From: Bacillota bacterium
GTDB taxonomy: Bacteria > Bacillota > Clostridia > Christensenellales > Aristaeellaceae
Assembly: GCA_023409955.1 (NCBI GenBank)
Contig: JAEYQQ010000155.1
Location: forward strand, 1-58,264
Reading direction: 5' to 3'
DNA: 58,264 nucleotides
In this document: in pieces, positions 39,853 through 48,205 of the stretch
Numbering within the stretch: position 1 is the first letter of the stretch
Layout of the letters: each line of letters starts with the position of its first letter
The notes under the pieces: generated by a model
The model's database searches: none
The model's input: the letters and a program-made list of their open reading frames with translations, nothing else
Told to the model about the DNA's origin: nothing
Program-made: the position numbers and the translations under genes

Positions 39853-40917
39853 ATGAAACGTATTGTGCTAACCGGAGGCGGCACTGCCGGCCACGTTACA
39901 CCCCACCTGGCATTGATTCCGCACCTTCGGAAGGCTGGGTATGATATTCACTATATTGGTACAGAAGCGGGCATGGAACGGGATATGATCAGCCGTTTGG
40001 AGGGCATTACCTACCATGCTGTTAAAGGGGGAAAGCTACGCCGCTATTTCAGCTGGAAGAACTTTACCGACCCTTTTCGGGTTTTATGGGGCGCGCTGCA
40101 GTCTGCCTGCCTGATGGGTAAGCTGAAACCTGACGTATGCTTCAGCAAGGGTGGGTTTGTTTCTGTGCCGGTGGTGTTTGGGGCATGGCTTTACCAGGTG
40201 CCTGTTGTTTGCCATGAAAGTGATTTTACCCCAGGTCTTGCCAACAGGATCTGTACGGTGTTTGCCAAAAGGGTTGCAGCTACTTTTCCCGAATGTGCAA
40301 AAGCCATTGGGGAAAAGGGTGTTTTAACTGGTACGCCGCTGCGTCCGGAGCTTTTCTCTGGGAGCCGAGCCAAAGGGCTTGCCATGGCCGGGTTTGACGG
40401 CAACAAGCCGGTGCTTTTGATGATGGGGGGCAGCTCCGGTGCCCAAAGCGTTAATTCGGTGCTTCGGGAAATTCTACCCCGCCTCCTGCCTCAAATGGAT
40501 GTGATGCATATTTGTGGCAAGGGGAATTTGAAGACGGAACTTTTGGAAACAAAGGGTTACTGGCAGCGGGAGTTTTTATCGGATGAACTTCCCGATGCAT
40601 TTGCTGCCGCAGACTTGATCCTCTCCCGTGCGGGCAGTAACGCTTTATGCGAATTCCAGGCGCTAAAAAAGCCCATGCTCTTAATCCCTTACCCACGAAC
40701 CGCCAGTCGCGGTGATCAAATTCTCAACGCTCAGAGCTATGAGCGCCGGGGTTTGTGCCATGTGCTTTTGCAGGAGGACATGACAGCGGATTCTTTACTC
40801 AATGCTTTGCAGCATTTATATGAATGCCGTGAAAAGCTGCGCATAGCTTTGGAGAAAGCGCCTGCGGCAGATGGTACCATGGCGGTACTTGAATTGATTG
40901 AAAAAGTGCAAAAATAG
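39853..40917 (+). CDS. murG: UDP-GlcNAc:lipid I transferase MurG
   Basis: A 354-residue membrane-associated glycosyltransferase that makes lipid II in peptidoglycan synthesis. Motifs: GGTAGHVTPHLAL at the N-terminus, KGGFVSVPV, CHESD, GGSSGAQSVN, and SRAGSNALCEFQALKKPMLLIPYP for donor binding. The ATG at 39853 has AAGGAGG upstream. Unusually, no other division or mur gene is adjacent. Confidence 0.96.
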   Translation: MKRIVLTGGGTAGHVTPHLALIPHLRKAGYDIHYIGTEAGMERDMISRLEGITYHAVKGGKLRRYFSWKNFTDPFRVLWGALQSACLMGKLKPDVCFSKGGFVSVPVVFGAWLYQVPVVCHESDFTPGLANRICTVFAKRVAATFPECAKAIGEKGVLTGTPLRPELFSGSRAKGLAMAGFDGNKPVLLMMGGSSGAQSVNSVLREILPRLLPQMDVMHICGKGNLKTELLETKGYWQREFLSDELPDAFAAADLILSRAGSNALCEFQALKKPMLLIPYPRTASRGDQILNAQSYERRGLCHVLLQEDMTADSLLNALQHLYECREKLRIALEKAPAADGTMAVLELIEKVQK

Positions 40918-40970
40918 GAACCGGCTGCCCAAACTCATAAATCTTTTTAAATGATATACTATACGTTTAG

Positions 40971-40998
40971 TGACCGGTTTTAGGCTGGTCATTTTTTT
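40971..40998 (+). terminator. Terminator of murG
   Basis: TGACCGG pairs with the complementary 3' arm ending TGGTCA (40971-40991, including G-U pairs), followed by seven T. Confidence 0.8.
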
Positions 40999-41070
40999 AT
41001 TTGTTTCCATGGTTTGGTGCTGATAAGACCAGCGGCTTTTGCACACAATAGCCGCGAGGAGGCGAATACC

Positions 41071-41667
41071 TTGAACAAGAAATGGATTCTCACCATGCTG
41101 TGCGCTTTGGCGCTGGTTTTGCTGGCAGGATGCACAAGCAACGCAGATGTCTTGCCCTCACCCTCGCCCAATGCCACAACGATGATGCCCAGCCCGTCAA
41201 TGATGCCCTCAATGATGCCCTCAATGATGCCAGGCAGCCCGAGCCCAGGCGTCGAAGGACCAGCCACAACCGCGCCCGGAACATCGGGCGCGGGCATCAC
41301 GACGCTGCAAGACGCAAAAAAAACATCAGAAGATATTGAGGATGAATTGGAGAAGCTCAGCGAAGTAAAGGATGCTGAGGTTGTTGTAGCCGGAAATACT
41401 GCCGTTGTTGGGCTTAAATTTGACAGCCAGTACAAGGGCGGGCTGACCCAGCGGGTCACGGATATGGTAGATGACCGGATAGGAACTGTGAATTCCAGTA
41501 TTAAAAATATTGGTGTCACGGCCGATACCACTCAGGTGAAGTCGATTGAGGAACTGGAAAATTCCTTGGAAAAAGCAGATACAACCATTTCCTCATTGCA
41601 GACCCAAGTGGATGCCGTGTATAAGACCATAACGGCCAATGCAACCAAAACAACCAACGCACCATAA
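41071..41667 (+). CDS. YhcN/YlaJ-family sporulation lipoprotein
   Basis: A 198-residue lipoprotein: signal peptide with lipobox LLAGC (Cys about residue 18), a low-complexity Met-Pro-Ser linker made by a 12-bp repeat (41197-41232 region), and a YhcN/YlaJ domain (about 85-180, KDAEVVVAGNTAVVGLKFD..QRVTDMVDDRI). In Bacillus these proteins are found in spores. The TTG at 41071 is chosen because GAGGAGG lies 8 nt upstream and the signal peptide starts there. Confidence 0.85.
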   Translation: MNKKWILTMLCALALVLLAGCTSNADVLPSPSPNATTMMPSPSMMPSMMPSMMPGSPSPGVEGPATTAPGTSGAGITTLQDAKKTSEDIEDELEKLSEVKDAEVVVAGNTAVVGLKFDSQYKGGLTQRVTDMVDDRIGTVNSSIKNIGVTADTTQVKSIEELENSLEKADTTISSLQTQVDAVYKTITANATKTTNAP

Positions 41668-41676
41668 GGAAGCGGA

Positions 41677-41697
41677 GGGATGCACAAACAGCATCCC
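41677..41697 (+). terminator. Hairpin after the YhcN-like gene
   Basis: GGGATGC (41677-41683) pairs with GCATCCC (41691-41697), followed by CTTTCG. A second hairpin TTTGCTGG/CCAGCAAA lies at 41714-41743. U-runs are weak, so this is a moderate call. Confidence 0.55.
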
Positions 41698-41846
41698 CTT
41701 TCGCGTGCTCTTTTTTGCTGGAAATCAATGGGCATCCAGCAAATGAAGGGATACATTAGAAATATAAAAATTTTAGTTTTCATTCATACTGAAGCATATT
41801 CCCCAGGGTAGCATTCATAGGCTTATCCCATAGGGGGAGATGCAAT

Positions 41847-42332
41847 ATGGATTATACGGTACGTGCACAACGCTGGCATATCATCGGCACAGCACCAATG
41901 GCGGCATTCATGGCAGCATTGGTATTTGTGCTTGGACAAGCCGGCGGTCCTGCCAGTATCTGGCGGCTGAACAGATGGGCGTCGGGCCTATTGCTTTTCT
42001 GGTGGTTCTTGGGAATTGCTTTCATCAGGCGTCATCCCAAGGCTTGGACAGCAGGCATCCCACAAGCTGCACGCCATGCCACGCGCATTTTGTGGAGCGC
42101 AGCCGTAGCCCAACTGGTCAGCACCCTGACGATGCTTGGGATGCATGGCCTGTATACCCTTATCCTGGGGCGGCAATATATTTGGTTGGATGCGCTGGTG
42201 GTATGCGGCGCATTGTTCTTGGCACAGGCGGCGGGGGTAAAAACGCTTGATACCCATTCAAGACCCAGGCCATTCCTGTACGGGGGGACAGCCATGATAT
42301 GCGCCTCCCTCCTCCTTGCTTTTTTAGCCTGA
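41847..42332 (+). CDS. Unknown four-helix membrane protein
   Basis: A 161-residue protein with about four predicted membrane helices (15-32, 47-61, 92-112 and 118-133, plus a C-terminal hydrophobic end) and short basic loops (RRHPKAW, HSRPRP). No family recognised. GGGGGAG lies upstream of the ATG and a clear terminator follows. Confidence 0.65.
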   Translation: MDYTVRAQRWHIIGTAPMAAFMAALVFVLGQAGGPASIWRLNRWASGLLLFWWFLGIAFIRRHPKAWTAGIPQAARHATRILWSAAVAQLVSTLTMLGMHGLYTLILGRQYIWLDALVVCGALFLAQAAGVKTLDTHSRPRPFLYGGTAMICASLLLAFLA

Positions 42333-42347
42333 ACATGACCTGTACGC

Positions 42348-42378
42348 AAAAAGTCAGCATCATCATGCTGGCTTTTTA
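42348..42378 (+). terminator. Terminator of the membrane protein gene
   Basis: AAAAAGTCAGCAT pairs with ATGCTGGCTTTTT (42348-42377, one G-U) around CATC. Confidence 0.85.
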
Positions 42379-42395
42379 TATTAAAAACAGAAATA

Positions 42396-42429
42396 ATCAG
42401 CGGACAAGGCCTTAGCCTCACCCGCTGAT
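42396..42429 (-). terminator. Probable terminator of the VanY-like pair
   Basis: ATCAGCGG (42396-42403) pairs with CCGCTGAT (42422-42429); the minus-strand tail is TATTTCTG. Confidence 0.65.
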
Positions 42430-42451
42430 GTGTTATGTACAGTTAAAAGCA

Positions 42452-43318
42452 TTAGTAGCCAAACAAAGATACTTCCGGATCGCCGTCTTCGCCCACCTCA
42501 TCAAGCGTCACAGCGCCGCTGGAGGAAGTAGACTGGCTTTGTGGTTGTTCTGATTCCGTACCGCTTGGCACAGTGACGGAAAAAACTTGTGCAGCATTGC
42601 CACCGTTTGCTTCATACTCCAGCATGACCTGCTGCCATTCCAATGTAAACTCTTCCAGCGTCAGGCCGTTGGCTGTCATGTATTTTGCTGCTTCTACCCC
42701 AACATAGCGAAGATGCCATGGCTCATAAATGATGTTTGTTATATCTTCCTTGCCCTGTGGATACCGGATTACAAAGCCGTAATCCGGACAGTTTTCAGCC
42801 ATCCATTTGGCTTCCGCTGTTTTGGCAAACTCTGCATTGAACTTTTTTCCGATCCAGGCCTTGCTGATCACATCAATGCCAAGGCCTGTTTGGTGGTCGC
42901 TGGCGCCAGGGTAGGCCACCACGCCGTCATCCTTGCCGTTGTTTTGCTCCAGCCGGTTTTTGTACATGGTGTTTTGGGTTCTATAACTGCGATACCCGCT
43001 ATGGGCATATAGTGTTATGCCATCCTCAAGGGCCGCGGCGAACATTTGATCCAAGGCGTCAGAGACAAACTGGCACATCTGAATGGCTGTGCTGGAGGTC
43101 TTTTTTACCTTGATCTTCACAAGATCCTCCGGAACATAGTCGGAGGGCAGCAGGCTCTCTTTGTTGACCAAACGGATATATTCCTTTTGGAGCTCGCTTG
43201 GAGATACGGGATACGTCCAAACAGGTGTTGTTCCCTGTTCAAGCTCCTGGGCATAGGCGCAGCCCCCCACAAAGACCATGATCAGACACAGCATTGTCAA
43301 CAGACGCTTTTGTTTCAC
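42452..43318 (-). CDS. VanY-type D-alanyl-D-alanine carboxypeptidase (lipoprotein)
   Basis: About 288 residues with a signal peptide and lipobox (FVGGC), then an M15B/VanY domain: SGYRSYRTQ, GASDHQTGLGIDV and EPWHLRYVG carry the zinc ligands and the catalytic residue. It trims the terminal D-Ala from peptidoglycan pentapeptides. A Ser/Gln-rich, acidic tail follows. The GTG at 43318 is preferred because it starts the signal peptide directly and leaves 11 nt to AAGGAG; a GTG four codons earlier abuts that site. Paired with a second VanY-like gene. Confidence 0.9.
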   Translation of the reverse strand: MKQKRLLTMLCLIMVFVGGCAYAQELEQGTTPVWTYPVSPSELQKEYIRLVNKESLLPSDYVPEDLVKIKVKKTSSTAIQMCQFVSDALDQMFAAALEDGITLYAHSGYRSYRTQNTMYKNRLEQNNGKDDGVVAYPGASDHQTGLGIDVISKAWIGKKFNAEFAKTAEAKWMAENCPDYGFVIRYPQGKEDITNIIYEPWHLRYVGVEAAKYMTANGLTLEEFTLEWQQVMLEYEANGGNAAQVFSVTVPSGTESEQPQSQSTSSSGAVTLDEVGEDGDPEVSLFGY

Positions 43319-43340
43319 CGCATCGTACACTCCTTATCCA

Positions 43341-44009
43341 CTATGGTTTCAAAATATCCAAAATGGCGTTTACCTGCAGAGTTTGTATATAATTTTCCAT
43401 GGGTATTTTCTTTTCATACATGGCAGTAGCATGCTCAATGCCAACATACCGCACATGCCAAGGTTCATAGCTGTAGCCGGTAATGTCTTCCCAGCCCTGT
43501 TGGTAGCGGATAATAAAACCGAAGCGGTGAGCGTTGTCTCGGACCCAGACACCGCCTTTTGTCTTGCCAAATGCAGCCGTCAGCCCGGAGGATGTTTTGG
43601 AGCCTAAATCCATAGCCAGCCCCAATTGATGTTCACTGGCACCGGGAGGGGCTACGTATTCTTCTGCCTTGTCTACGCTGCCGGCGGACTTTATTTTGTT
43701 GTTATGTATGGTTTTCTGCTTAGAATAGCTTCGGTAACCGGATACGGATACCAAATTGACTTTGGCTTCTTTTTTTGCGGCTGCAAACATTTCTTCCAAG
43801 GCCCGTGCTGCATCCTCACGCATGATGCGGCTGGCGCCGGAGACATCCACTTCCACGGTCTGTGGTACGTATGCCTCAACGATTAGATTCTGCCGGTTTA
43901 CCAAAAAAACAGAACCATCCACATCCAGATGAGGCAGCCCGCGGTCCATTGCACCATCCATTAGGGATGCGGTAAGAGCGGCCGCCGCAATGAGCTGCCG
44001 AATTAGCAA
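43341..44009 (-). CDS. VanY-type D-alanyl-D-alanine carboxypeptidase (second copy)
   Basis: A 222-residue exported M15B peptidase with the same motifs (SGYRSYSKQ, GASEHQLGLAMDL, EPWHVRYVG) and a short N-terminal signal helix. The TTG at 44009 has GAGG nine bases upstream. It lies 22 bp before the lipoprotein paralogue; the two differ widely outside the motifs, so the duplication is old. Confidence 0.88.
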   Translation of the reverse strand: MLIRQLIAAAALTASLMDGAMDRGLPHLDVDGSVFLVNRQNLIVEAYVPQTVEVDVSGASRIMREDAARALEEMFAAAKKEAKVNLVSVSGYRSYSKQKTIHNNKIKSAGSVDKAEEYVAPPGASEHQLGLAMDLGSKTSSGLTAAFGKTKGGVWVRDNAHRFGFIIRYQQGWEDITGYSYEPWHVRYVGIEHATAMYEKKIPMENYIQTLQVNAILDILKP

Positions 44010-44072
44010 AAACTGCCACCTCTTTCACCTATGTTTTCCATCTATATTCGACGAATCAACTGCACAATTCCT

Positions 44073-45851
44073 TCACTGTTTTCTGACAAATATTTCACTG
44101 CCGTATTTGGAGGCCAAGCGGCTGATGACGCTATCTTCTAAAAGAGCGGTAAGCCGTGTACCTTCCTCCAGGTGTTCTTCGGCAATGATATGGCCTTGGG
44201 AGCGGACCTCGTTGACAGCGCTGTACTTGGAAAAAGGAACAAGCAGTACAGCCTGCTGACGCCGTGCATTGAGCAGGTCAGCAATTTTTGACAGAAGTTC
44301 CTCAAGGCCGGTGCCTTTTGTGGCAGATACATGCACCGCACCGGGTAAGAAGGGGATATCTCCTCCTGCTGCGTCACATTTGTTCATGACTTCCACCCTG
44401 GGCTGATCCACAGCACCAAGCTCAGACAAAACTTGCTCCACCACTTGATGCTGCTTTAAGCAGTCAGGTGAAGAAGCATCAGAAACGATGAGCAGTATGT
44501 CTGCCAATACAGCTTCTTCCAATGTGGAATGGAAGGCTTGAATCAGGTCGTGGGGCAGCTTGCGGATAAAGCCGACCGTATCCACCAGCAGGAATTCGTT
44601 GCCGCTTTGGAGCTTGACATTTCGTGAAACGGCGTCAAGGGTGGCAAACAGCTGATCTTTTACATACACATCCGCACCGCTTAACTGATTGAGCAAGGTG
44701 GACTTTCCTGCGTTGGTGTAGCCAACCAGAGCAACCACCGGCACCTGGCTGCGCTCTCTTGCCTTTCGCCGGATGCCGCGCTGTCTTTCCATTTCATTTA
44801 GCTCATGCTTGACATCGGTAATCCGCTCCCGAATACGGCGGCGGCTGATTTCCAGCTTGCTTTCACCTGGCCCCCGGGTACCGATGCCGCCGGCCAGCCG
44901 GGACAGAATGAGGCCCTGACCGATCAACCTAGTAGAGCGGTAATTTAATTGCGCAAGCTCCACCTGCAATTTGCCTTCGCGAGAGGAGGCCCGCTGGGCA
45001 AAGATGTCCAAGATCAGCATGGTGCGGTCAATTACTTTCACGCGCAGTATCTCTTCCAGGTTACGTACCTGCATGCCGGTGAGTTCCTCGTCAAAGATGG
45101 CGATGTCTACATGCTGGGCCTGGCAGTCCAGCGAAAGCTCATCAGCTTTGCCCTTGCCGATGAAGGTTGCACCGTCAGGTCTTGCGCGCTTTTGCAAAAC
45201 GGTGTCAACAACCAATGCACCGGCAGTTTCTGCCAGCCTGCGAAGCTCTTCCAAGGATTCATCACTTTCCGTACCCACCAAAATGGCCCGCTCTGGTCCA
45301 TTTTGCATCTGCTGTTCCTGGCCTTTTGTCACCAACTCATCGGAAACCAGGATCTCCTGCATCCAGGCATCCTGAGGAATTTTTTTATAGGTAATGGGGC
45401 CAAAGAGCCGATAAGTGGGCAGATCGCCCTCCATCTCACCCAAAAAACCAACGCCAACTTCAGGGGAGCGGTTGGCAGATAAGCCGACGGCGGCCATGGC
45501 GTCAAAGCGCATGGTTCGCAAGGCGCTGATATCCACATCTGATAGCTCTGCGCTTCCGCCTGGATGGGTGTGAATGCAGCGCACCATGGATAGGCGCTTG
45601 ACATTACGACGCAGTCGGTATTCCGTAAGGGGGACGGTGTCAAGGCCGCCCACAATGACATCCACCACTTCGCCGTCTCTGGTTATGTAGACAGCGATCT
45701 CACGGTTGATTTGCAAGGAAAATTCCTTTAAAGCTTCCACCATTTCGCCGGGCACAAACACATCCCGGGGCACATCCCAGCTGTAAAGCTTCTCCAGTTC
45801 CAAAAGAAAGGTTTTGCGCAGTCCTTCAACGTTTCCATGAATCTCCGGCAT
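44073..45851 (-). CDS. hflX: GTPase HflX with JAMM-like N-terminal domain
   Basis: A 592-residue protein, longer than the usual 410-430. The C-terminal part is HflX, a ribosome-associated GTPase: nucleotide-sensitive helical domain, GYTNAGKSTLLNQL (G1), DTVGFI (G3) and NKCDAA (G4). The N-terminal 180 residues contain H94-T-H96 with S104 and D107, exactly H(S/T)H-x7-S-x2-D, plus E51 upstream: a JAMM/MPN metalloprotease-like motif. The ATG at 45851 has AAGGAGG upstream. It follows the isc operon by 55 bp. Confidence 0.9.
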   Translation of the reverse strand: MPEIHGNVEGLRKTFLLELEKLYSWDVPRDVFVPGEMVEALKEFSLQINREIAVYITRDGEVVDVIVGGLDTVPLTEYRLRRNVKRLSMVRCIHTHPGGSAELSDVDISALRTMRFDAMAAVGLSANRSPEVGVGFLGEMEGDLPTYRLFGPITYKKIPQDAWMQEILVSDELVTKGQEQQMQNGPERAILVGTESDESLEELRRLAETAGALVVDTVLQKRARPDGATFIGKGKADELSLDCQAQHVDIAIFDEELTGMQVRNLEEILRVKVIDRTMLILDIFAQRASSREGKLQVELAQLNYRSTRLIGQGLILSRLAGGIGTRGPGESKLEISRRRIRERITDVKHELNEMERQRGIRRKARERSQVPVVALVGYTNAGKSTLLNQLSGADVYVKDQLFATLDAVSRNVKLQSGNEFLLVDTVGFIRKLPHDLIQAFHSTLEEAVLADILLIVSDASSPDCLKQHQVVEQVLSELGAVDQPRVEVMNKCDAAGGDIPFLPGAVHVSATKGTGLEELLSKIADLLNARRQQAVLLVPFSKYSAVNEVRSQGHIIAEEHLEEGTRLTALLEDSVISRLASKYGSEIFVRKQ

Positions 45852-45906
45852 GGTAGCCTCCTTGACAATATGGGGAAGCCGGGGATACGCCCTGCGCCCC
45901 CGGCTT

Positions 45907-46284
45907 TTATGCTTTGGTTTGCTTTTTCTGATAATCCTCAATGGCGGCGTGAATGGCTTCCTCTGCCAGCAAAGAGCAGTGGACCTTCACCGGCGGAAGC
46001 CCGTCCAGCGCTTCCATGACGGCTTTATTGGTCAGTTTCAGTGCTTCCTCAATGGTTTTGCCTTTTACCATCTCAGTTGCCATACTGCTTGTGGCAATGG
46101 CGGCTCCGCATCCAAAGGTCTTGAAACGGACATCGGTAATGACCCCGTCCTCCACCTGTATATCCATCTTCATAATATCACCGCATTTGGCATTGCCTAC
46201 GGTGCCTGTGCCACTGGGATTTTCCAGTTCACCTACGTTGCGCGGGTTTTCAAAATGTTCCCAAACCTTTTCGCTGTATTGCAT
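45907..46284 (-). CDS. iscU: Fe-S cluster scaffold IscU/NifU-type
   Basis: A 125-residue Fe-S scaffold with the three ligand cysteines C34 (NAKCGD), C59 (FGCGAAIA) and C103 (VHCSLL), and D36. It receives sulfur from the desulfurase encoded 14 bp upstream and assembles clusters for transfer. The NifU-like form ending in KKQTKA is common in Clostridia. Confidence 0.96.
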   Translation of the reverse strand: MQYSEKVWEHFENPRNVGELENPSGTGTVGNAKCGDIMKMDIQVEDGVITDVRFKTFGCGAAIATSSMATEMVKGKTIEEALKLTNKAVMEALDGLPPVKVHCSLLAEEAIHAAIEDYQKKQTKA

Positions 46285-46298
46285 GGGGAATTCCCTCC

Positions 46299-47468
46299 TT
46301 ATTTCGCTTGAGCCGCGTACAGCGGTGACATAGAACGAAGATTCTCCACAATTCCGGGCAGTACCTTTAGTACCTCATCCACTTCTTCGGGAGTATTTTC
46401 ATGGCTTAAGGACAGCCGCAAGCTGCCGTGAGCGATCTCATGGGGAAGGCCGATGGACAGCAGTACATGGGATGGATCCAATGAACCACTGGTGCAGGCA
46501 GAGCCGCTGGAGGCCGCAATACCGGCGAGATCAAGGCGCAGGAGCAATGCCTCACCTTCGATATACCGGATGGAGACATTTATATTACCCGGCAACCTGT
46601 TTTCGCGGGGGCCGTTCAGGCGTGCTTCCGGGATGCTTGTTAGGATACCGTCAATGAGCCTGTCCCGCAAGGTGGAAAGCTTGGCTGCGCTTTCTTGAAG
46701 ATGCTCTGTAGCCAGGGTGATTGCCGCGCCAAGGCCTATGATACCAGCAAGATTTTCGGTACCGGCCCTTTGGCCCCGTTCCTGGGCACCGCCTTGCAAA
46801 AGGGTATCCAGTCGTAAGCCTTTGCGCACATACAACGCACCAACGCCTTTGGGACCATGGAACTTATGGGCGGAGAGAGATAGCATATCTACTTGCCAGG
46901 CGTTGACATCCACTGGGATGGCGCCGATGGCCTGTACCGCATCGGTATGGAAAGCGATGCCACGGGCTTTGGCAATTTTGCCTATTTCAGCAATGGGTTC
47001 AATGGTGCCAATTTCGTTGTTGGCAGCCATGATGGTGATGAGAATGGTTTTGTCCGTAATGGCTTTTTCCACATCGGCTGGGGAAACGAAGCCGTCTTCA
47101 TCAACAGGCAGGTAGGTCACTTGAAACCCCTGCTTTTCAAGCCATTCACAGGTGTGCAGCACCGCATGATGCTCAATGGCACTGGTGATGATATGATTGC
47201 CCTTGGCTTTGCGGGCAAAGGCTGTGCCCTTAATGGCCCAGTTGTCGCTTTCTGAGCCGCCGGCAGTAAAATATATCTCCTCAGGTTTGGCGCCGATGGC
47301 CGCAGCTACCTGGCGGCGGGCAGTGGCAATTGCCTTATAAGCATCCCGTCCCGTTTGGTGAATGCTGCTGGCGTTGCCATATACCTTTGTAAAGTATGGC
47401 AGCATGGCCTCTAGCACTTCCGGGCTGACTGGTGTGGTAGCAGCGTTATCCAGATAAATGCGGTTCAT
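46299..47468 (-). CDS. iscS: Cysteine desulfurase
   Basis: A 389-residue PLP enzyme of the NifS/IscS class. The N-terminus is typical (YLDNAATTPVSPEV), the PLP lysine is in LSLSAHKFHGPKGVG and the reactive cysteine in SSGSACTSG. It takes sulfur from Cys for clusters on IscU. Central gene of iscR-iscS-iscU. Confidence 0.97.
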   Translation of the reverse strand: MNRIYLDNAATTPVSPEVLEAMLPYFTKVYGNASSIHQTGRDAYKAIATARRQVAAAIGAKPEEIYFTAGGSESDNWAIKGTAFARKAKGNHIITSAIEHHAVLHTCEWLEKQGFQVTYLPVDEDGFVSPADVEKAITDKTILITIMAANNEIGTIEPIAEIGKIAKARGIAFHTDAVQAIGAIPVDVNAWQVDMLSLSAHKFHGPKGVGALYVRKGLRLDTLLQGGAQERGQRAGTENLAGIIGLGAAITLATEHLQESAAKLSTLRDRLIDGILTSIPEARLNGPRENRLPGNINVSIRYIEGEALLLRLDLAGIAASSGSACTSGSLDPSHVLLSIGLPHEIAHGSLRLSLSHENTPEEVDEVLKVLPGIVENLRSMSPLYAAQAK

Positions 47469-47491
47469 GACGCTTCTTCCTTCCGGTTAGT

Positions 47492-47896
47492 TTATGATTC
47501 CAGGGCAAGCATATCTTTTAAAGTGATGCCCTGCAAAAGGCCGTTGATTTGATCTGTCAGTCGGCTCCAGACTATGCGGGTGGGGCAGCTTAAGCTTTTA
47601 TGGCAGGTAATGTTCTCGTGAATACAGTCAGAGAGTGAAACGGGGCCTTCGGTGGCATCGATAATATCGCCAATGGTGATATCGCCTGGCTCTTTGGCCA
47701 GTTGATAGCCGCCTTGAACACCCCGGACTGTGGATACCAGACCTGCCCTGCGAAGACTGCCTAAAAGCTGTTCCAGGTATTGATCGGGGATGCCTGTTTC
47801 CGCAATGGCTTTTAAAGGCTGCGGGCCGTTGCCGGTTTGGGTGGCCAGATAAAACATGGCGTACAATCCATATTTTCCGCGGGTGGAAAGCTTCAT
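47492..47896 (-). CDS. iscR: Rrf2-family regulator IscR
   Basis: A 134-residue winged-helix repressor with MKLSTRGKYGLYAMFYLA and GGYQLAK, and three cysteines C91, C98 and C104 in the position that binds an Fe-S cluster in IscR. It probably senses cluster supply and controls its own operon. A half-palindromic site lies just downstream of its -10 box. Confidence 0.92.
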   Translation of the reverse strand: MKLSTRGKYGLYAMFYLATQTGNGPQPLKAIAETGIPDQYLEQLLGSLRRAGLVSTVRGVQGGYQLAKEPGDITIGDIIDATEGPVSLSDCIHENITCHKSLSCPTRIVWSRLTDQINGLLQGITLKDMLALES

Positions 47897-47972
47897 CCCT
47901 CAGCCTCCTTTCATCACGCACAGCACTATCTTGCCCGCTAAAAGCAAGAGATAGACATGGTTTGCATGAATC

Positions 47973-48030
47973 CCGACTAGATTTATCGGGTTTTCGAAGG
48001 TATGTTATCACTCCCACGACAGGTTGTCAA
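47973..48030 (-). promoter_or_regulatory. Promoter and probable IscR operator
   Basis: Minus-strand TTGACA (48025-48030) and TAACAT (48002-48007) with 17-bp spacing. Around the expected start, CCCGACTAGATTTATCGGG (47973-47991) is a near-palindrome with CCGACTA and TAGTCGGG half-sites resembling the IscR type-1 consensus. The rest of 47897-48205 has a bulged hairpin (about 48105-48148) that may end the ldcA transcript, and no gene. Confidence 0.7.
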
Positions 48031-48205
48031 GATATGAGATCACATTTTTGGGGGATATGACATGAAGTGATCGCAAATATTATTGCAATAAAAAAGCAGC
48101 AGATGTTTAAACCGCCCATACCATCCGTTTACAGGGGGTGGTGGGCAGCTTTCATCAAGAATCAAGGCATTATATCACTAAGTTGTTCATTGGCATAGGG
48201 AGATG

